The notes below the pieces were generated by a model. It saw only the letters and a program-made list of their open reading frames with translations, had not been told where the DNA came from and did not search any database. A stretch of DNA of 53,514 bases from an uncultured Sphingomonas sp. (GTDB taxonomy: Bacteria; Pseudomonadota; Alphaproteobacteria; Sphingomonadales; Sphingomonadaceae): assembly GCA_946482655.1 (NCBI GenBank), contig CAMLSA010000006.1, positions 1-53,514 on the forward strand, written 5' to 3'. Positions 19,441 through 27,382 of the stretch are shown here, piece by piece. Every line of letters starts with the position of its first letter. The first letter of the stretch is position 1. The translations under genes were made by a program, and so were the position numbers.

Positions 19441-19851
19441 TTGACCACCCCAGACAGCATCAGGTCTCCCAGACAATCGTCTGGAGCCGAAGATGCGGAC
19501 CCCTCAGCTAGGCTCCACGAGCTGGTGCTGAAATCGCTCGACGACGATCAGGCCGTCGAAACCGTGTCGATCCCGCTCGCGGGCAAATCCTCCATCGCGG
19601 ATCATATGGTGATCGCCTCGGGACGCTCGACCCGCCAGGTCGCGTCGATGGCGGCCAAGCTCGCCGACAAGATCAAGAGCGAGACCGGCAAGACCGTTCG
19701 CGTCGAGGGGCTTCCCACCGCGGACTGGGTCCTGATCGACGCGGGGGACGTGATCGTCCACCTGTTCAGGCCCGAAGTACGCAGCTTCTACAATCTCGAG
19801 CGGATGTGGAATTTCGGCGACGCGCCCGCCCCCGTGGCGGCGCAGGGCTGA
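19441..19851 (+). CDS. rsfS: Ribosomal silencing factor RsfS
   Basis: RsfS binds ribosomal protein L14 and blocks subunit joining during starvation. The 136-residue protein contains the family core from about residue 25 (ELVLKSLDDDQAVETVSIPL) through DHMVIASGRSTRQV and GLPTADWVLIDAGDVIVHLF to FYNLERMW. The start is TTG at 19441, supported by a near-perfect AAGGAGGT ribosome site 5-12 nt upstream that overlaps the nadD stop region. The roughly 20 residues before the domain are poorly conserved and hydrophilic. Confidence 0.95.
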   Translation: MTTPDSIRSPRQSSGAEDADPSARLHELVLKSLDDDQAVETVSIPLAGKSSIADHMVIASGRSTRQVASMAAKLADKIKSETGKTVRVEGLPTADWVLIDAGDVIVHLFRPEVRSFYNLERMWNFGDAPAPVAAQG

Positions 19852-19883
19852 AATAGACGCCGGCGGCGGGGGCCGAAACCAGC

Positions 19884-20306
19884 TTGCTGCTGCACATCGT
19901 CGCTCGGGGCAAGATCGGGCACGGTCCCGAGGCCGATCTGGTCGACCGCTACCTCAAGCGGATCGCCTGGCCGATGCGCGTCACCGAATTGCCCGAAAGC
20001 GGCGGAAAGATGCCGCCGCGCAATCCCGGCACCATGATCGTCATGCTCGATGAGAAGGGCGAACAGCTCGGTTCGGCGGCGTTCGCCGAGAAGCTCGGCC
20101 GCTGGCGCGACGACGGAGTGCGCGAGGCCCGCTTCCTGATCGGGGCCGCCGACGGTTTCGACGAACGGCAGCGTGGCGACGCCGACCTCCTGTTCGCCTT
20201 CGGCAAGGCGACCTGGCCGCATCTGCTCGCCCGTGCGATGCTGGCCGAGCAATTGTGGAGAGCGACGAGTATTCTCGCGGGCCATCCCTATCATCGGGAG
20301 GGGTGA
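19884..20306 (+). CDS. rlmH: 23S rRNA pseudouridine-1915 N3-methyltransferase RlmH
   Basis: A SPOUT-fold enzyme methylating pseudouridine 1915 in helix 69 of 23S rRNA. At 140 residues it is complete. It shows the SAM-binding knot segment FLIGAADGFDE and the C-terminal HLLARAMLAEQLWRATSILA followed by GHPYHREG, the conserved tail. The start is TTG at 19884, the only codon giving the family's short hydrophobic N-terminus (LLHIVARGKIG). It is followed by an overlapping TGATG with the envC frame. Confidence 0.96.
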   Translation: MLLHIVARGKIGHGPEADLVDRYLKRIAWPMRVTELPESGGKMPPRNPGTMIVMLDEKGEQLGSAAFAEKLGRWRDDGVREARFLIGAADGFDERQRGDADLLFAFGKATWPHLLARAMLAEQLWRATSILAGHPYHREG

Positions 20307-20309
20307 TGA

Positions 20310-20440
20310 AGCGGAGTGATCTGGAAAGCCCTCTCGGAAACGGGGAGGGAGACCGCCGAGGCGGGTGGAGGGGAATGCGCGACGCCGGAATCCTCCCCCT
20401 TCCTTCGCTACGCGAACGGTCCCCCTTCCCGTTTCGGGGA
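20310..20440. repeat. G/C-rich palindromic repeat-like segment at the envC 5' end
   Basis: The DNA between the rlmH stop and the likely envC start is built of complementary CCCTC/GAGGG-type blocks, such as CGGAAACGGGGAGGG near 20337 and GGTGGAGGGG near 20364, opposed by CCTCCCCC near 20391. This pattern resembles the dispersed palindromic elements common between genes in sphingomonads and caulobacters. It remains open in the envC frame, which creates a spurious N-terminal extension. Family membership is inferred. Confidence 0.4.
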
Positions 20441-20446
20441 GCGATC

Positions 20447-21634
20447 ATGGCCGCAGCTCTCCTCCTGGGCATACCTACCTCGGCCCCCGCGCTCGATCGC
20501 GACGCCACTGTCGCCGAGCAGCAGCGCTCGCTTCAGGACGCGCGCCGCGCCGCTCACGCCGCCGAACGGCGCGCCGCGCAGCTCGAGCGGCTGGCCTCGG
20601 CAATGTCCCGTGCCGCCGATCGGGCGGAGGCCGAGCAGGCCGCCGCCGCCGCCGAGATCCAGGCGGCCGAGGCGCGAATCGCCGCGGCGGAGGCTCGGAT
20701 CCGCATCGTCGACAGGCTCCGCGCGAGGCAAAGAGCGCGGCTGGCCGAGCGGCAGGGGCCGATCGTCCGGCTGACCGCCGCGCTCCAGACAATGGCTCGC
20801 CGCCCGGCGGCGCTGGCGCTGGTCCAGCCGGGTTCGGTCGATGACATGGTCCATGTTCGCGCGCTGCTCGGCTCGACCCTGCCCGAAATTCGCGTTCGCA
20901 CCGCCGGTCTGCGTGCCGAGGTGGCGCGCGGCGACGAACTGCGCCGCCGGGCCGAGAAGGCGGTCGCCGACCTGCGCCATGAGCAGGTGCGGCTCAAGGC
21001 CGGCCGCAAGGCGCTGGCGCGGCTCGAAGCCGATCGGCGTCGGCGCTCGCAAGGGCTGGTCGACGACGCGATGGCCGAGCAGGACCGGATGATCGCGATG
21101 GGCGAGAAAGCCCGCGACATCGCCCAGCTGATCAGCAGCCTCGGCGATCAGGCCGATGTCCGCGCGCGGCTCGCCAGCCTGCCGGGCCCCCGCCTGCGCC
21201 CCGCCATTCCCGGCAGGGCACCGCCCCCGCCCGGGGCCTTCGCCCTCATCACCGCCGCGGCCAACGTGCCGCCGCCCTATCGGCTCCCGGTGGTCGGGAA
21301 GCTCGTCGCGGGGATGGGCGAAATCTCCGAATCGGGCGTTCGCGCGCGGGGCCTGACCCTCGCGACGGCGCGCCACGCGCAGGTCGTCTCGCCCGCGCGC
21401 GGGCGAATCGCCTATGCGGGGCCGTTCCGCGGCTATGCCGGAATCGTCATCATCGATCATGACAATGGCTGGGCGACGCTGGTCACCGGGCTGGGCGCGC
21501 TGAGCGCGAAGGTCGGCCAGGAAGTGATCCAGGGCAGTCCGATCGGCACCGCGGACGGCCGCGACCCCCGCATCACCGTGGAATTGCGCCACAGAGGCCA
21601 ACCCATGGATATTCTGCCGATCGTTTCGGGTTGA
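20447..21634 (+). CDS. envC: EnvC-like murein hydrolase activator (degenerate LytM)
   Basis: A 395-residue periplasmic protein: signal peptide (MAAALLLGIPTSAPALDRD), a long coiled coil (about 20-235) and a C-terminal LytM/M23 fold. The zinc ligands of active M23 peptidases are missing. The region expected to read LYGH is LVTGLGAL, and the terminal HxH is replaced in DPRITVELRHRG. This is the hallmark of EnvC-type activators that switch on cell-separation amidases rather than cutting peptidoglycan. An upstream in-frame ATG at 20306 overlaps the rlmH stop, but the ATG at 20447 has GGGGAG 6-11 nt ahead and yields a proper signal peptide, so I prefer it. Confidence 0.88.
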   Translation: MAAALLLGIPTSAPALDRDATVAEQQRSLQDARRAAHAAERRAAQLERLASAMSRAADRAEAEQAAAAAEIQAAEARIAAAEARIRIVDRLRARQRARLAERQGPIVRLTAALQTMARRPAALALVQPGSVDDMVHVRALLGSTLPEIRVRTAGLRAEVARGDELRRRAEKAVADLRHEQVRLKAGRKALARLEADRRRRSQGLVDDAMAEQDRMIAMGEKARDIAQLISSLGDQADVRARLASLPGPRLRPAIPGRAPPPPGAFALITAAANVPPPYRLPVVGKLVAGMGEISESGVRARGLTLATARHAQVVSPARGRIAYAGPFRGYAGIVIIDHDNGWATLVTGLGALSAKVGQEVIQGSPIGTADGRDPRITVELRHRGQPMDILPIVSG

Positions 21635-21659
21635 TGGCGTGCGGGGCCATATCGATCGC

Positions 21660-21679
21660 GTCGGCCGCCCGCGGCCGAC
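21660..21679 (+). terminator. Hairpin after envC
   Basis: A 9-bp perfect stem (21660-21668 with 21671-21679) with only two central bases lies 25 nt past the envC stop. It lacks a T-run, so it may be a weak terminator or a palindromic binding site in the ctpA leader. Confidence 0.35.
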
Positions 21680-21809
21680 CGTGACGAACCGCATTGACCG
21701 GCAATGCTTTGCTAACCATGTTCGTGACACAATGGTGCGCGAGGCGAGTATTTCCCGCACCGCGAAGAGCCTGTACCAAGGGCTCTCCTGCAGAGGTTGA
21801 GCGAGACTG

Positions 21810-23156
21810 ATGAACAAGAAGACCCTGTTGCGTTCGGTTGGACTTTTCAGCGCCGGTGCGCTGGCCGCCACTCTCACACCCGCGATCAGCGCGGTGGACG
21901 TCAGCACCTATAAGGAGCTGGACCAGTTCATGAGCGTCTTCGAGCGGGTGCGCGCGGACTATGTCGACAAGGTCGACGACCGCACCCTCATGAAGGGCGC
22001 GATCGACGGCATGCTCGCCAGCCTCGATCCGCACAGCTCCTACCTCGATTCGCGCGACCGGCAGAACATGCGCACCCAGACCCAGGGCAGCTATGGCGGC
22101 CTTGGCCTCTCGGTCACGATGGAAGACGGCGCGGTCAAGATCATGACCGCCCAGGAAGATACGCCGGCCGGCCGGGCGGGCCTCAAGACAGGTGACTATA
22201 TCACCCATCTCGACGGCAAGCTGCTCTACGGCGGCACGCTCGACGAGGCGGTCGATCAGATGCGGGGCCAGCCCGGCAGCAAGATTTCGCTGACCGTGGT
22301 CCGCCCCGGCCGCGACAAGCCGTTCGACGTCGCGCTGACCCGGGAGGTGATCCAGCTCAAGCCGGTCAAGTGGGAGGTCAAGGACCAGGTCGGCGTCATC
22401 AACATCAATACCTTCGTCAACTCGAACACCGGCGATTCGGTGCGCGCGGCGATCGCCGGCATTCAGAAGTCGCTCGGCCGCGACCCGCTCGGCTATGTCA
22501 TCGACCTGCGCTCGAATCCAGGCGGCCTGCTCGACCAGGCTATCGACGTGTCGGACATCTTCCTCGAGCGCGGCGAGATTGTCTCGCAGCGTGGACGCGA
22601 GAAGGGCGACATCGAACGGCGCTTCGCGACCTCGGGCGACATGGCGCACGGCCTGCCGATCATCGTGCTGGTCGATGCCGGCTCGGCGTCCGCCGCGGAG
22701 ATCGTCGCGGGCGCGCTACAGGATCAGAAGCGCGCCCTGGTGATGGGCGAGCGCAGCTTCGGCAAGGGCTCGGTCCAGACGGTGCTCGAGTTGTCCGACG
22801 ATACCGCCCTCAAACTGACCACCGCGCGCTATTTCACGCCGTCGGGCCGCTCGGTGCAGGAGGGAGGAATCAGTCCGGATATCCTTGTGCCGCAGCTCAG
22901 CGACGCCGATTACAAGAGCCGTCCGCGCCTGCGCGAGGCCGATCTGCGCCGCCACCTGATCAACGAGGCGAAGATCGACGACAAGGTGCTCGAGGACGAC
23001 GGCAAGACCGATCCGCGCTTCATCCTGACCGCCGAGGCGCTCAAGAAGCAGGGCGTCGAGGATTTCCAGCTCGACTATGCGATCAAAACGATCTCGCGCA
23101 TGGCCCAGCCCGCGCTGCGCACAGCGCTCGCCGGCGCCAAGCGCGGCGCGCGGTAA
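21810..23156 (+). CDS. ctpA: Carboxy-terminal processing protease CtpA (S41)
   Basis: A periplasmic, tail-specific serine protease of 448 residues. A signal peptide or anchor (1-28) is followed by an N-terminal helical region, a PDZ domain (about 95-175, GLGLSVTMEDG), and the S41A catalytic domain. The serine lies in VDAGSASAAEIV (about 292-294) and the general-base lysine is K319 in SFGKGSVQ. It follows envC, an arrangement common in alphaproteobacteria that suggests cooperation in peptidoglycan remodelling. All key residues are present. Confidence 0.95.
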   Translation: MNKKTLLRSVGLFSAGALAATLTPAISAVDVSTYKELDQFMSVFERVRADYVDKVDDRTLMKGAIDGMLASLDPHSSYLDSRDRQNMRTQTQGSYGGLGLSVTMEDGAVKIMTAQEDTPAGRAGLKTGDYITHLDGKLLYGGTLDEAVDQMRGQPGSKISLTVVRPGRDKPFDVALTREVIQLKPVKWEVKDQVGVININTFVNSNTGDSVRAAIAGIQKSLGRDPLGYVIDLRSNPGGLLDQAIDVSDIFLERGEIVSQRGREKGDIERRFATSGDMAHGLPIIVLVDAGSASAAEIVAGALQDQKRALVMGERSFGKGSVQTVLELSDDTALKLTTARYFTPSGRSVQEGGISPDILVPQLSDADYKSRPRLREADLRRHLINEAKIDDKVLEDDGKTDPRFILTAEALKKQGVEDFQLDYAIKTISRMAQPALRTALAGAKRGAR

Positions 23157-23163
23157 AAAATAT

Positions 23164-23185
23164 CTCCTCCCCTCCGGGGGAGGAG
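23164..23185. terminator. Palindromic hairpin after ctpA
   Basis: A perfect 9-bp stem (23164-23172 with 23177-23185) with a TCCG loop starts 8 nt after the ctpA stop, preceded by an A-rich AAAAAATAT. The CTCCTCCCC/GGGGAGGAG arms resemble the dispersed palindromes of this group as well as a terminator. Confidence 0.5.
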
Positions 23186-23241
23186 AGAAGAAGGGATGGT
23201 CGGGGCTTATCTCCCTCGTCACCCGACGCTATATCCTCCGG

Positions 23242-23712
23242 ATGACCCGCTTCGCCCAGGCCCGGCTCGCCGCCCTCCTGCTTCCTGCGGCGCTGATCGC
23301 CGGCGCGCTCGGCTCGCAATATGTCGGCGGGCTGTTCCCCTGCGAGATGTGCCACTGGCAGCGCTGGCCGCATTATGCCGCGATCGCCCTCGCGCTGATC
23401 GCCTTCATCGCGCCCGAACCCATCGCCCGCATCGCCGTCGCGCTGGCGATCGCCGCGATCCTGGCCAGCGGAGCGATCGGCGTCTTCCATGCCGGGGTCG
23501 AATATCGCTGGTGGGAGGGCATCACCCGCTGCTCTGCGCCGCCGATGGGCGGATCGAGCGCCGACCTGCTCGCGCGGATCATGGCGACGCCGATGATCCA
23601 GTGCGACGTGCCGCAATGGACACTGTTCGGCATCTCGCTCGCCGGCTTCAACGCGATCGTCTCGATCCTCGGCGGGCTTGCGATCATCGCTTTGTGGAGA
23701 CACCGCCTATGA
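23242..23712 (+). CDS. dsbB: Disulfide bond formation protein B
   Basis: An inner-membrane quinone reductase that reoxidises DsbA. The 156-residue protein has four membrane helices, the CxxC pair in FPCEMCHWQRWPHY between helices 1 and 2, and a second cysteine pair in the following periplasmic loop (TRCSAPP and IQCDVPQW). It overlaps coq7 by an ATGA junction. The next two genes encode exported cysteine-containing proteins that may depend on this pathway. No good ribosome site precedes the ATG at 23242. Confidence 0.93.
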   Translation: MTRFAQARLAALLLPAALIAGALGSQYVGGLFPCEMCHWQRWPHYAAIALALIAFIAPEPIARIAVALAIAAILASGAIGVFHAGVEYRWWEGITRCSAPPMGGSSADLLARIMATPMIQCDVPQWTLFGISLAGFNAIVSILGGLAIIALWRHRL

Positions 23713-24230
23713 GCACCAGTGAACGCCAGCGCGCGGCGATGCTGCGGGTGGACCAAGCCGGCGAGTATGGCGCGACGCGCATCTATGCGGGCCAGCTCGC
23801 GGTGATGGGCCAGCGGCCGGGTGAGGCGCGGGCGATCGCCCGCATGGCCGAGCAGGAGGCGCGCCACCGCGCGATCTTCGATCGGATGATCGCCGCCCGG
23901 GGGGTCCGCCCGACCGCACTCCAGCCGCTGTGGAACGTCGCTGGTTTCGCGCTGGGTGCGGCAACCGCGTTGATCGGGCCGAAGGCGGCGATGGCCTGTA
24001 CCGCGGCGATCGAGACCGAGATCGACCGCCATTATGGCGAGCAGCTCGATCAGCTCGGCGATCAGGACCCCGAGCTGCGCGAGGCGATTGGCGAGTTTCG
24101 TGCCGAGGAAATCGAGCATCGCGATACCGCGCTCGCCGCCGGCGCGGAACAGGCGCCGGCCTATTCGCTTCTGTCCGGCGCGATCAGGCTCGGTTGCCGG
24201 ATTGCCATCGGGCTTTCGCGCCACATATAA
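23709..24230 (+). CDS. coq7: Coq7-type demethoxyubiquinone hydroxylase
   Basis: A di-iron monooxygenase that adds the C6 hydroxyl in ubiquinone synthesis. The 173-residue ferritin-like protein supplies the expected carboxylate/histidine ligands: E in AGEYGA, ExxH in EQEARHR, E in ETEIDRHYGE and ExxH in EEIEHRD. It starts at the ATG overlapping the dsbB stop. Coupling to dsbB is functionally sensible because DsbB passes electrons to ubiquinone. Confidence 0.95.
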   Translation: MSTSERQRAAMLRVDQAGEYGATRIYAGQLAVMGQRPGEARAIARMAEQEARHRAIFDRMIAARGVRPTALQPLWNVAGFALGAATALIGPKAAMACTAAIETEIDRHYGEQLDQLGDQDPELREAIGEFRAEEIEHRDTALAAGAEQAPAYSLLSGAIRLGCRIAIGLSRHI

Positions 24231-24259
24231 AGGATATCCACAGGACAGGATCCGCGCCG

Positions 24260-24658
24260 ATGAAGACGACCCGCTTTCTCTCCACGGCGCTGACGATCCT
24301 CGCGATGGCGCCGCTCGCGCCCTTCGCCGCGCCGCTGCAGGCCCAGCGCAGCGAACGCGTACTGACCGTCTTCGGCAAGGACCCCTGCCCGACCAGCAAC
24401 GGTGAGGAGATCGTCGTCTGCCGCCGCATGCCCGAAGCGGAACGCTATCGCATTCCCGAGGAGCTGCGCCGGACCACCGATCGCGGCAACGAGACCTGGG
24501 GTGATCGCGCCTCCAGCATCGAATATGTCGGCAGGACCGGAACCGCCAGCTGCTCGCCCAGCGGAGCGGGCGGCGCTTCGGGCTGCATGCGCGAAATGGC
24601 GCGCAAGGCCTGTGAGGAGGACAAGCAGGAGGGCAAGAAATGCGGGATCAAATTCTGA
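24260..24658 (+). CDS. Secreted four-cysteine protein, paralogue A
   Basis: A 132-residue precursor with a signal peptide (about 1-28, ending PLQAQ). The mature part contains DPCP, EEIVVC, SCSPSG and SGCMRE segments, four spaced cysteines that could form two disulfides, plus an extra pair near the C-terminus (ACEEDKQEGKKCG). The RYRIPEELR segment is shared with the next gene. I recognise no named domain. The cysteine spacing and signal peptide suggest an oxidised periplasmic protein. It lies 29 nt after coq7. Confidence 0.78.
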   Translation: MKTTRFLSTALTILAMAPLAPFAAPLQAQRSERVLTVFGKDPCPTSNGEEIVVCRRMPEAERYRIPEELRRTTDRGNETWGDRASSIEYVGRTGTASCSPSGAGGASGCMREMARKACEEDKQEGKKCGIKF

Positions 24659-24736
24659 CGTGATCCCATCGTTCCGCTTCCGAGGCGGAATGTTTCATTC
24701 AGCCCCAGGAAAGCCCATCAGGCGTTATCTCTTGCC

Positions 24737-25132
24737 ATGAAGCTCCTCATCACGCTCCCGCTGCTGCTGGCGGCCGCTCCGGTTTTCGCCGCGCCCGAGA
24801 CTTCGCTGGCCGAACCGCCCCCGCCGCAGATCAGCACCCTCGTCGTCTTTGGCGACGATCCATGTCCGCGCAGCCGCGAGGACGAGATCATCGTCTGCGC
24901 CCGGCAGCCCGAGAGCGACCGCTACCGGATCCCCAAGGAGCTCCGGAAGAAGCGGAAGGCGGAGGTCGCCGCCCAGAGCTGGATCGAACGCGCCCGCACC
25001 CTCGACATGGTCAGCAAGAAAGGGCTGCCCAACAGCTGCTCGCCGCATGGATCGAACGGGCAAAGCGGCTGCATGCGCCAGTTTCTCGAAGCCGCGCGCC
25101 TGGAGCGCGAGGCCGCGAAGCAGCAGGAATAA
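24737..25132 (+). CDS. Secreted four-cysteine protein, paralogue B
   Basis: A 131-residue precursor with a clean signal peptide (MKLLITLPLLLAAAPVFAA). It is a diverged tandem copy of the preceding gene: shared landmarks are VFG-DPCP, EI-VC, RYRIP-ELR, SCSP-G and SGCMR, in the same order and at the same spacing. It lacks the additional C-terminal cysteine pair of paralogue A and ends in a charged helix (LEAARLEREAAKQQE). Function is unknown. Confidence 0.78.
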   Translation: MKLLITLPLLLAAAPVFAAPETSLAEPPPPQISTLVVFGDDPCPRSREDEIIVCARQPESDRYRIPKELRKKRKAEVAAQSWIERARTLDMVSKKGLPNSCSPHGSNGQSGCMRQFLEAARLEREAAKQQE

Positions 25133-25207
25133 TCGCGCCCCCGCCGATGGGGACACTCTTTCGAAATCGTCCCGATCGGCTATATTTGGCGGTCGAGGGG
25201 TGAATCG

Positions 25208-25942
25208 GTGAAGGCAATCGATCCGGACCTGCTGCTGCGAGCCTATTCAATCGGGGTGTTCCCGATGGCGGACAGCCGCGCGGCCGACGATGTCTATTGG
25301 GTCGAACCCAAGAAGCGCGGGATATTGCCGCTCGACCGCTTCCGCCTGTCGCGGTCGCTGGCCAAGACGATCCGGTCCGACCGTTTCACCGTCACCGCCG
25401 ATCAGGCCTTTGCCCAGGTGGTGTCGCAATGCGCGGAGCATACGGAGGACCGGCCCGACACCTGGATTAACCCCGCGATCGAGATCGCCTATGCCGATCT
25501 GCACCGGCGCGGCCATGCCCATTCGATCGAGACCTGGCACGAAGGCCGGCTGGTCGGAGGTCTCTATGGCGTGAAGCTCGGCGGCGCCTTTTTCGGCGAA
25601 AGCATGTTCAGCCGCGAGAGCAATGCGTCGAAGGTCGCGCTCGCTCACCTCATCGCGCGGCTGAAGGTCGGCCGATTCCGCTTGCTCGATTGCCAGTTCA
25701 TCACCGATCACCTCCAGTCGCTGGGCGCGATCGAGGTGAGCCGCGACGATTATGTCGGCTTGCTGGACGCCGCGATGGGGGTTGCCGGAGGTGCCGTGGG
25801 CGCCGCGTCGGGCTGGTCGCCCCCCGATTTCTTCGCGCTCGACGAATTGGCCTTGGGCGGCGCGACCGTGCCCGAGACGCGAACCGTGGCGGGGCCGATA
25901 TCCGGGTGCACCATCGTGCAGCTTTTGGGCCAGACATCGTAG
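25208..25942 (+). CDS. aat: Leucyl/phenylalanyl-tRNA-protein transferase
   Basis: Aat adds Leu or Phe from charged tRNA to proteins with N-terminal Arg or Lys, making N-degrons for ClpAP/ClpS. The 244-residue enzyme has the family segments YSIGVFPMAD, WVEPKKRGILPLD, SIETWHEGRLVGGLYGV and GESMFSRESNASKVAL. The start is GTG at 25208 with GAGGGG upstream. Its last 193 nt overlap the 3' end of the opposite-strand DUF2155 gene. The C-terminus (GPISGCTIVQLL) is normal for the family, so the overlap does not reflect an over-extended frame. Confidence 0.95.
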   Translation: MKAIDPDLLLRAYSIGVFPMADSRAADDVYWVEPKKRGILPLDRFRLSRSLAKTIRSDRFTVTADQAFAQVVSQCAEHTEDRPDTWINPAIEIAYADLHRRGHAHSIETWHEGRLVGGLYGVKLGGAFFGESMFSRESNASKVALAHLIARLKVGRFRLLDCQFITDHLQSLGAIEVSRDDYVGLLDAAMGVAGGAVGAASGWSPPDFFALDELALGGATVPETRTVAGPISGCTIVQLLGQTS

Positions 25943-26451
25943 ACCGGATGCTCGACCGCGTTTAGCGAGGGCGATTCCTTGTACAACCAGCCCGAGAAGA
26001 CCCGCCGCCAGCTGCCGTCGCGGCGGCGGACGTCGGTCTGCACGAAGGCGCCGGTCAGCTTCTGATCTTCCCAGGGCGCGGTCGTCTCGCAGGCGCGCAG
26101 GCGGACGACGACCTCGCCCACCCGAATCGCCTGGCCGGGCCGCAAGGTCAGATCGCGCGATTCGCCGCTCCGCTTGTTGAGCAGCCCCAGTACCGCGACC
26201 CGCTGGCCGAGGGGAGTGCCCTCGCTGACGAGCGGCTTGTCGGGAACCTTCTCGACGACGGGCCGCGGAGCCTCGGCGACGGTGCTGTTGCCTGGCTCGG
26301 TGACATCGCCGCTCGGCGCGAGGGCGGTGGTTGCGGCCTGTTCGTCGGACTGGATCGCCTCGACAGGCGCCGCTTCCTGGCTGATCGCCTGCCACGCCAC
26401 CGCCACGGCAAGGCCGCCGAGCGCGACGGCGCCCAGCAGGATGCGCTTCAC
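25750..26451 (-). CDS. DUF2155 exported protein
   Basis: A 233-residue exported protein: signal peptide (1-25), a low-complexity Ala/Pro/Glu linker (to about 75), the DUF2155 domain (VAVLGLLNKRSGESRDLTLR, WEDQKLTGAFVQ, VFSGWLYKESPSLNAVEHPVYDVW) with conserved cysteines near 120 and 178, and a Ser/Pro/Ala-rich tail. The domain itself lies left of about 25900, so a shorter tail would reduce but not remove the overlap with aat. The start is GTG within a GTGA overlap with the mlaD stop. Function is unknown; the gene typically neighbours mlaD and the NDUFA12 gene in alphaproteobacteria. Confidence 0.88.
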   Translation of the reverse strand: MKRILLGAVALGGLAVAVAWQAISQEAAPVEAIQSDEQAATTALAPSGDVTEPGNSTVAEAPRPVVEKVPDKPLVSEGTPLGQRVAVLGLLNKRSGESRDLTLRPGQAIRVGEVVVRLRACETTAPWEDQKLTGAFVQTDVRRRDGSWRRVFSGWLYKESPSLNAVEHPVYDVWPKSCTMVHPDIGPATVRVSGTVAPPKANSSSAKKSGGDQPDAAPTAPPATPIAASSKPT

Positions 26452-26954
26452 GGCTCGCTCGCCCCCGTGGACGCCTCGTCGCTCGGTGCGGACTTGCTGT
26501 CGCCGGACTTGTTGATGAACTGACCGACCAGACTCATCAGGTCCATCGCCCCCTGAGTGTCGGCGATCGTGTCGCCATCCTTGAGCGGCGCTGGATCGCC
26601 GCCCGGGACCAGCGAGATGAAGGTCGCCCCAAGCAGGCCTTCCGAGGTGATCGCGGCACTGCTGTCGGCCGGCAGCTTGACCGCCGGATCGAGCGCGAGC
26701 GTCGCCTTCACCTGAAAGCTCTCCGGATCGAGCTTTTGATCGCTGACCGTGCCGACCTTGATCCCCGCGACGCGCACTTCGCTGCCGACGTTGATCCCGG
26801 TCGAATTCGGAAAGAGCGCGGTGACGTGGATCGCGCCGGCCTTGGCGCCGCCGCCGGTCGTCGACCAGGCGAACCAGATGAACCAGGCGCCGAACAGAAC
26901 TACGAACAGTCCGACCAGCGCCTCACCGATATTGTCACGTAGCAGCGATCTCAT
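26448..26954 (-). CDS. mlaD: MlaD-type phospholipid transport protein
   Basis: The membrane-anchored MCE-domain subunit of the Mla pathway that moves phospholipids between the membranes. The 168-residue protein has an N-terminal membrane anchor (about 10-32) and one MCE domain (VTALFPNSTGINVGSEVRVAG, KLPADSSAAITSEGLLG, FISLVPGG), with a hydrophilic tail. The ABC subunits MlaE/MlaF are not in this window, so they must be encoded elsewhere. It lies 3 nt behind the NDUFA12 gene and overlaps DUF2155. Confidence 0.92.
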   Translation of the reverse strand: MRSLLRDNIGEALVGLFVVLFGAWFIWFAWSTTGGGAKAGAIHVTALFPNSTGINVGSEVRVAGIKVGTVSDQKLDPESFQVKATLALDPAVKLPADSSAAITSEGLLGATFISLVPGGDPAPLKDGDTIADTQGAMDLMSLVGQFINKSGDSKSAPSDEASTGASEP

Positions 26955-26957
26955 GGC

Positions 26958-27341
26958 TCAGTTCGGGCTCCATGCCTCATAATCGCCGGTGGCGGCGGCG
27001 CGGACACCGCCCCTTTCCAGCGCTCCTGACGGCCGGTAGGCGGCCTGGGTTCCTGTCAGATTGGGCAGGGGCTCCTTCTGCCAGCTGCGCGGCGGGGGAA
27101 GCTGGTCGGGAGTAAGGTCGGTGCTGTAGTGCAGCCAGCCATGCCATTCCGGCGGTACCAGGCTGGCGTCGTTCGCGCCCGCATAGATCACCCAGCGGCG
27201 GGGCCGCCCGTCGGTCGCCTTGCCGCCTTCGAAATAGACATTGCCGAGCGCATCCTCGCCCATGCGGGTGCCGTTGAACTTGCTGAACAGCAGCGTGCCG
27301 ATCGTGGCGCCGTTCCACCAGGTGAAGATTTTCTTGAGCAT
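26958..27341 (-). CDS. NDUFA12-like NADH:ubiquinone oxidoreductase accessory subunit
   Basis: A 127-residue homologue of the mitochondrial complex I supernumerary subunit NDUFA12, found in alphaproteobacteria. Conserved features are the WWNGATIGTLLFS start, GEDALGNVYFE, PRRWVIYAG and PPEWHGWLHY, followed by a C-terminal tail ending DYEAWSPN. The ATG at 27341 matches the family N-terminus; an in-frame upstream extension is not conserved. It is the first gene of an NDUFA12-mlaD-DUF2155 run. Confidence 0.93.
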   Translation of the reverse strand: MLKKIFTWWNGATIGTLLFSKFNGTRMGEDALGNVYFEGGKATDGRPRRWVIYAGANDASLVPPEWHGWLHYSTDLTPDQLPPPRSWQKEPLPNLTGTQAAYRPSGALERGGVRAAATGDYEAWSPN

Positions 27342-27382
27342 CAAACCTCGCTTAGCCGCTGCCTGCCGCGACACGCAACCGT

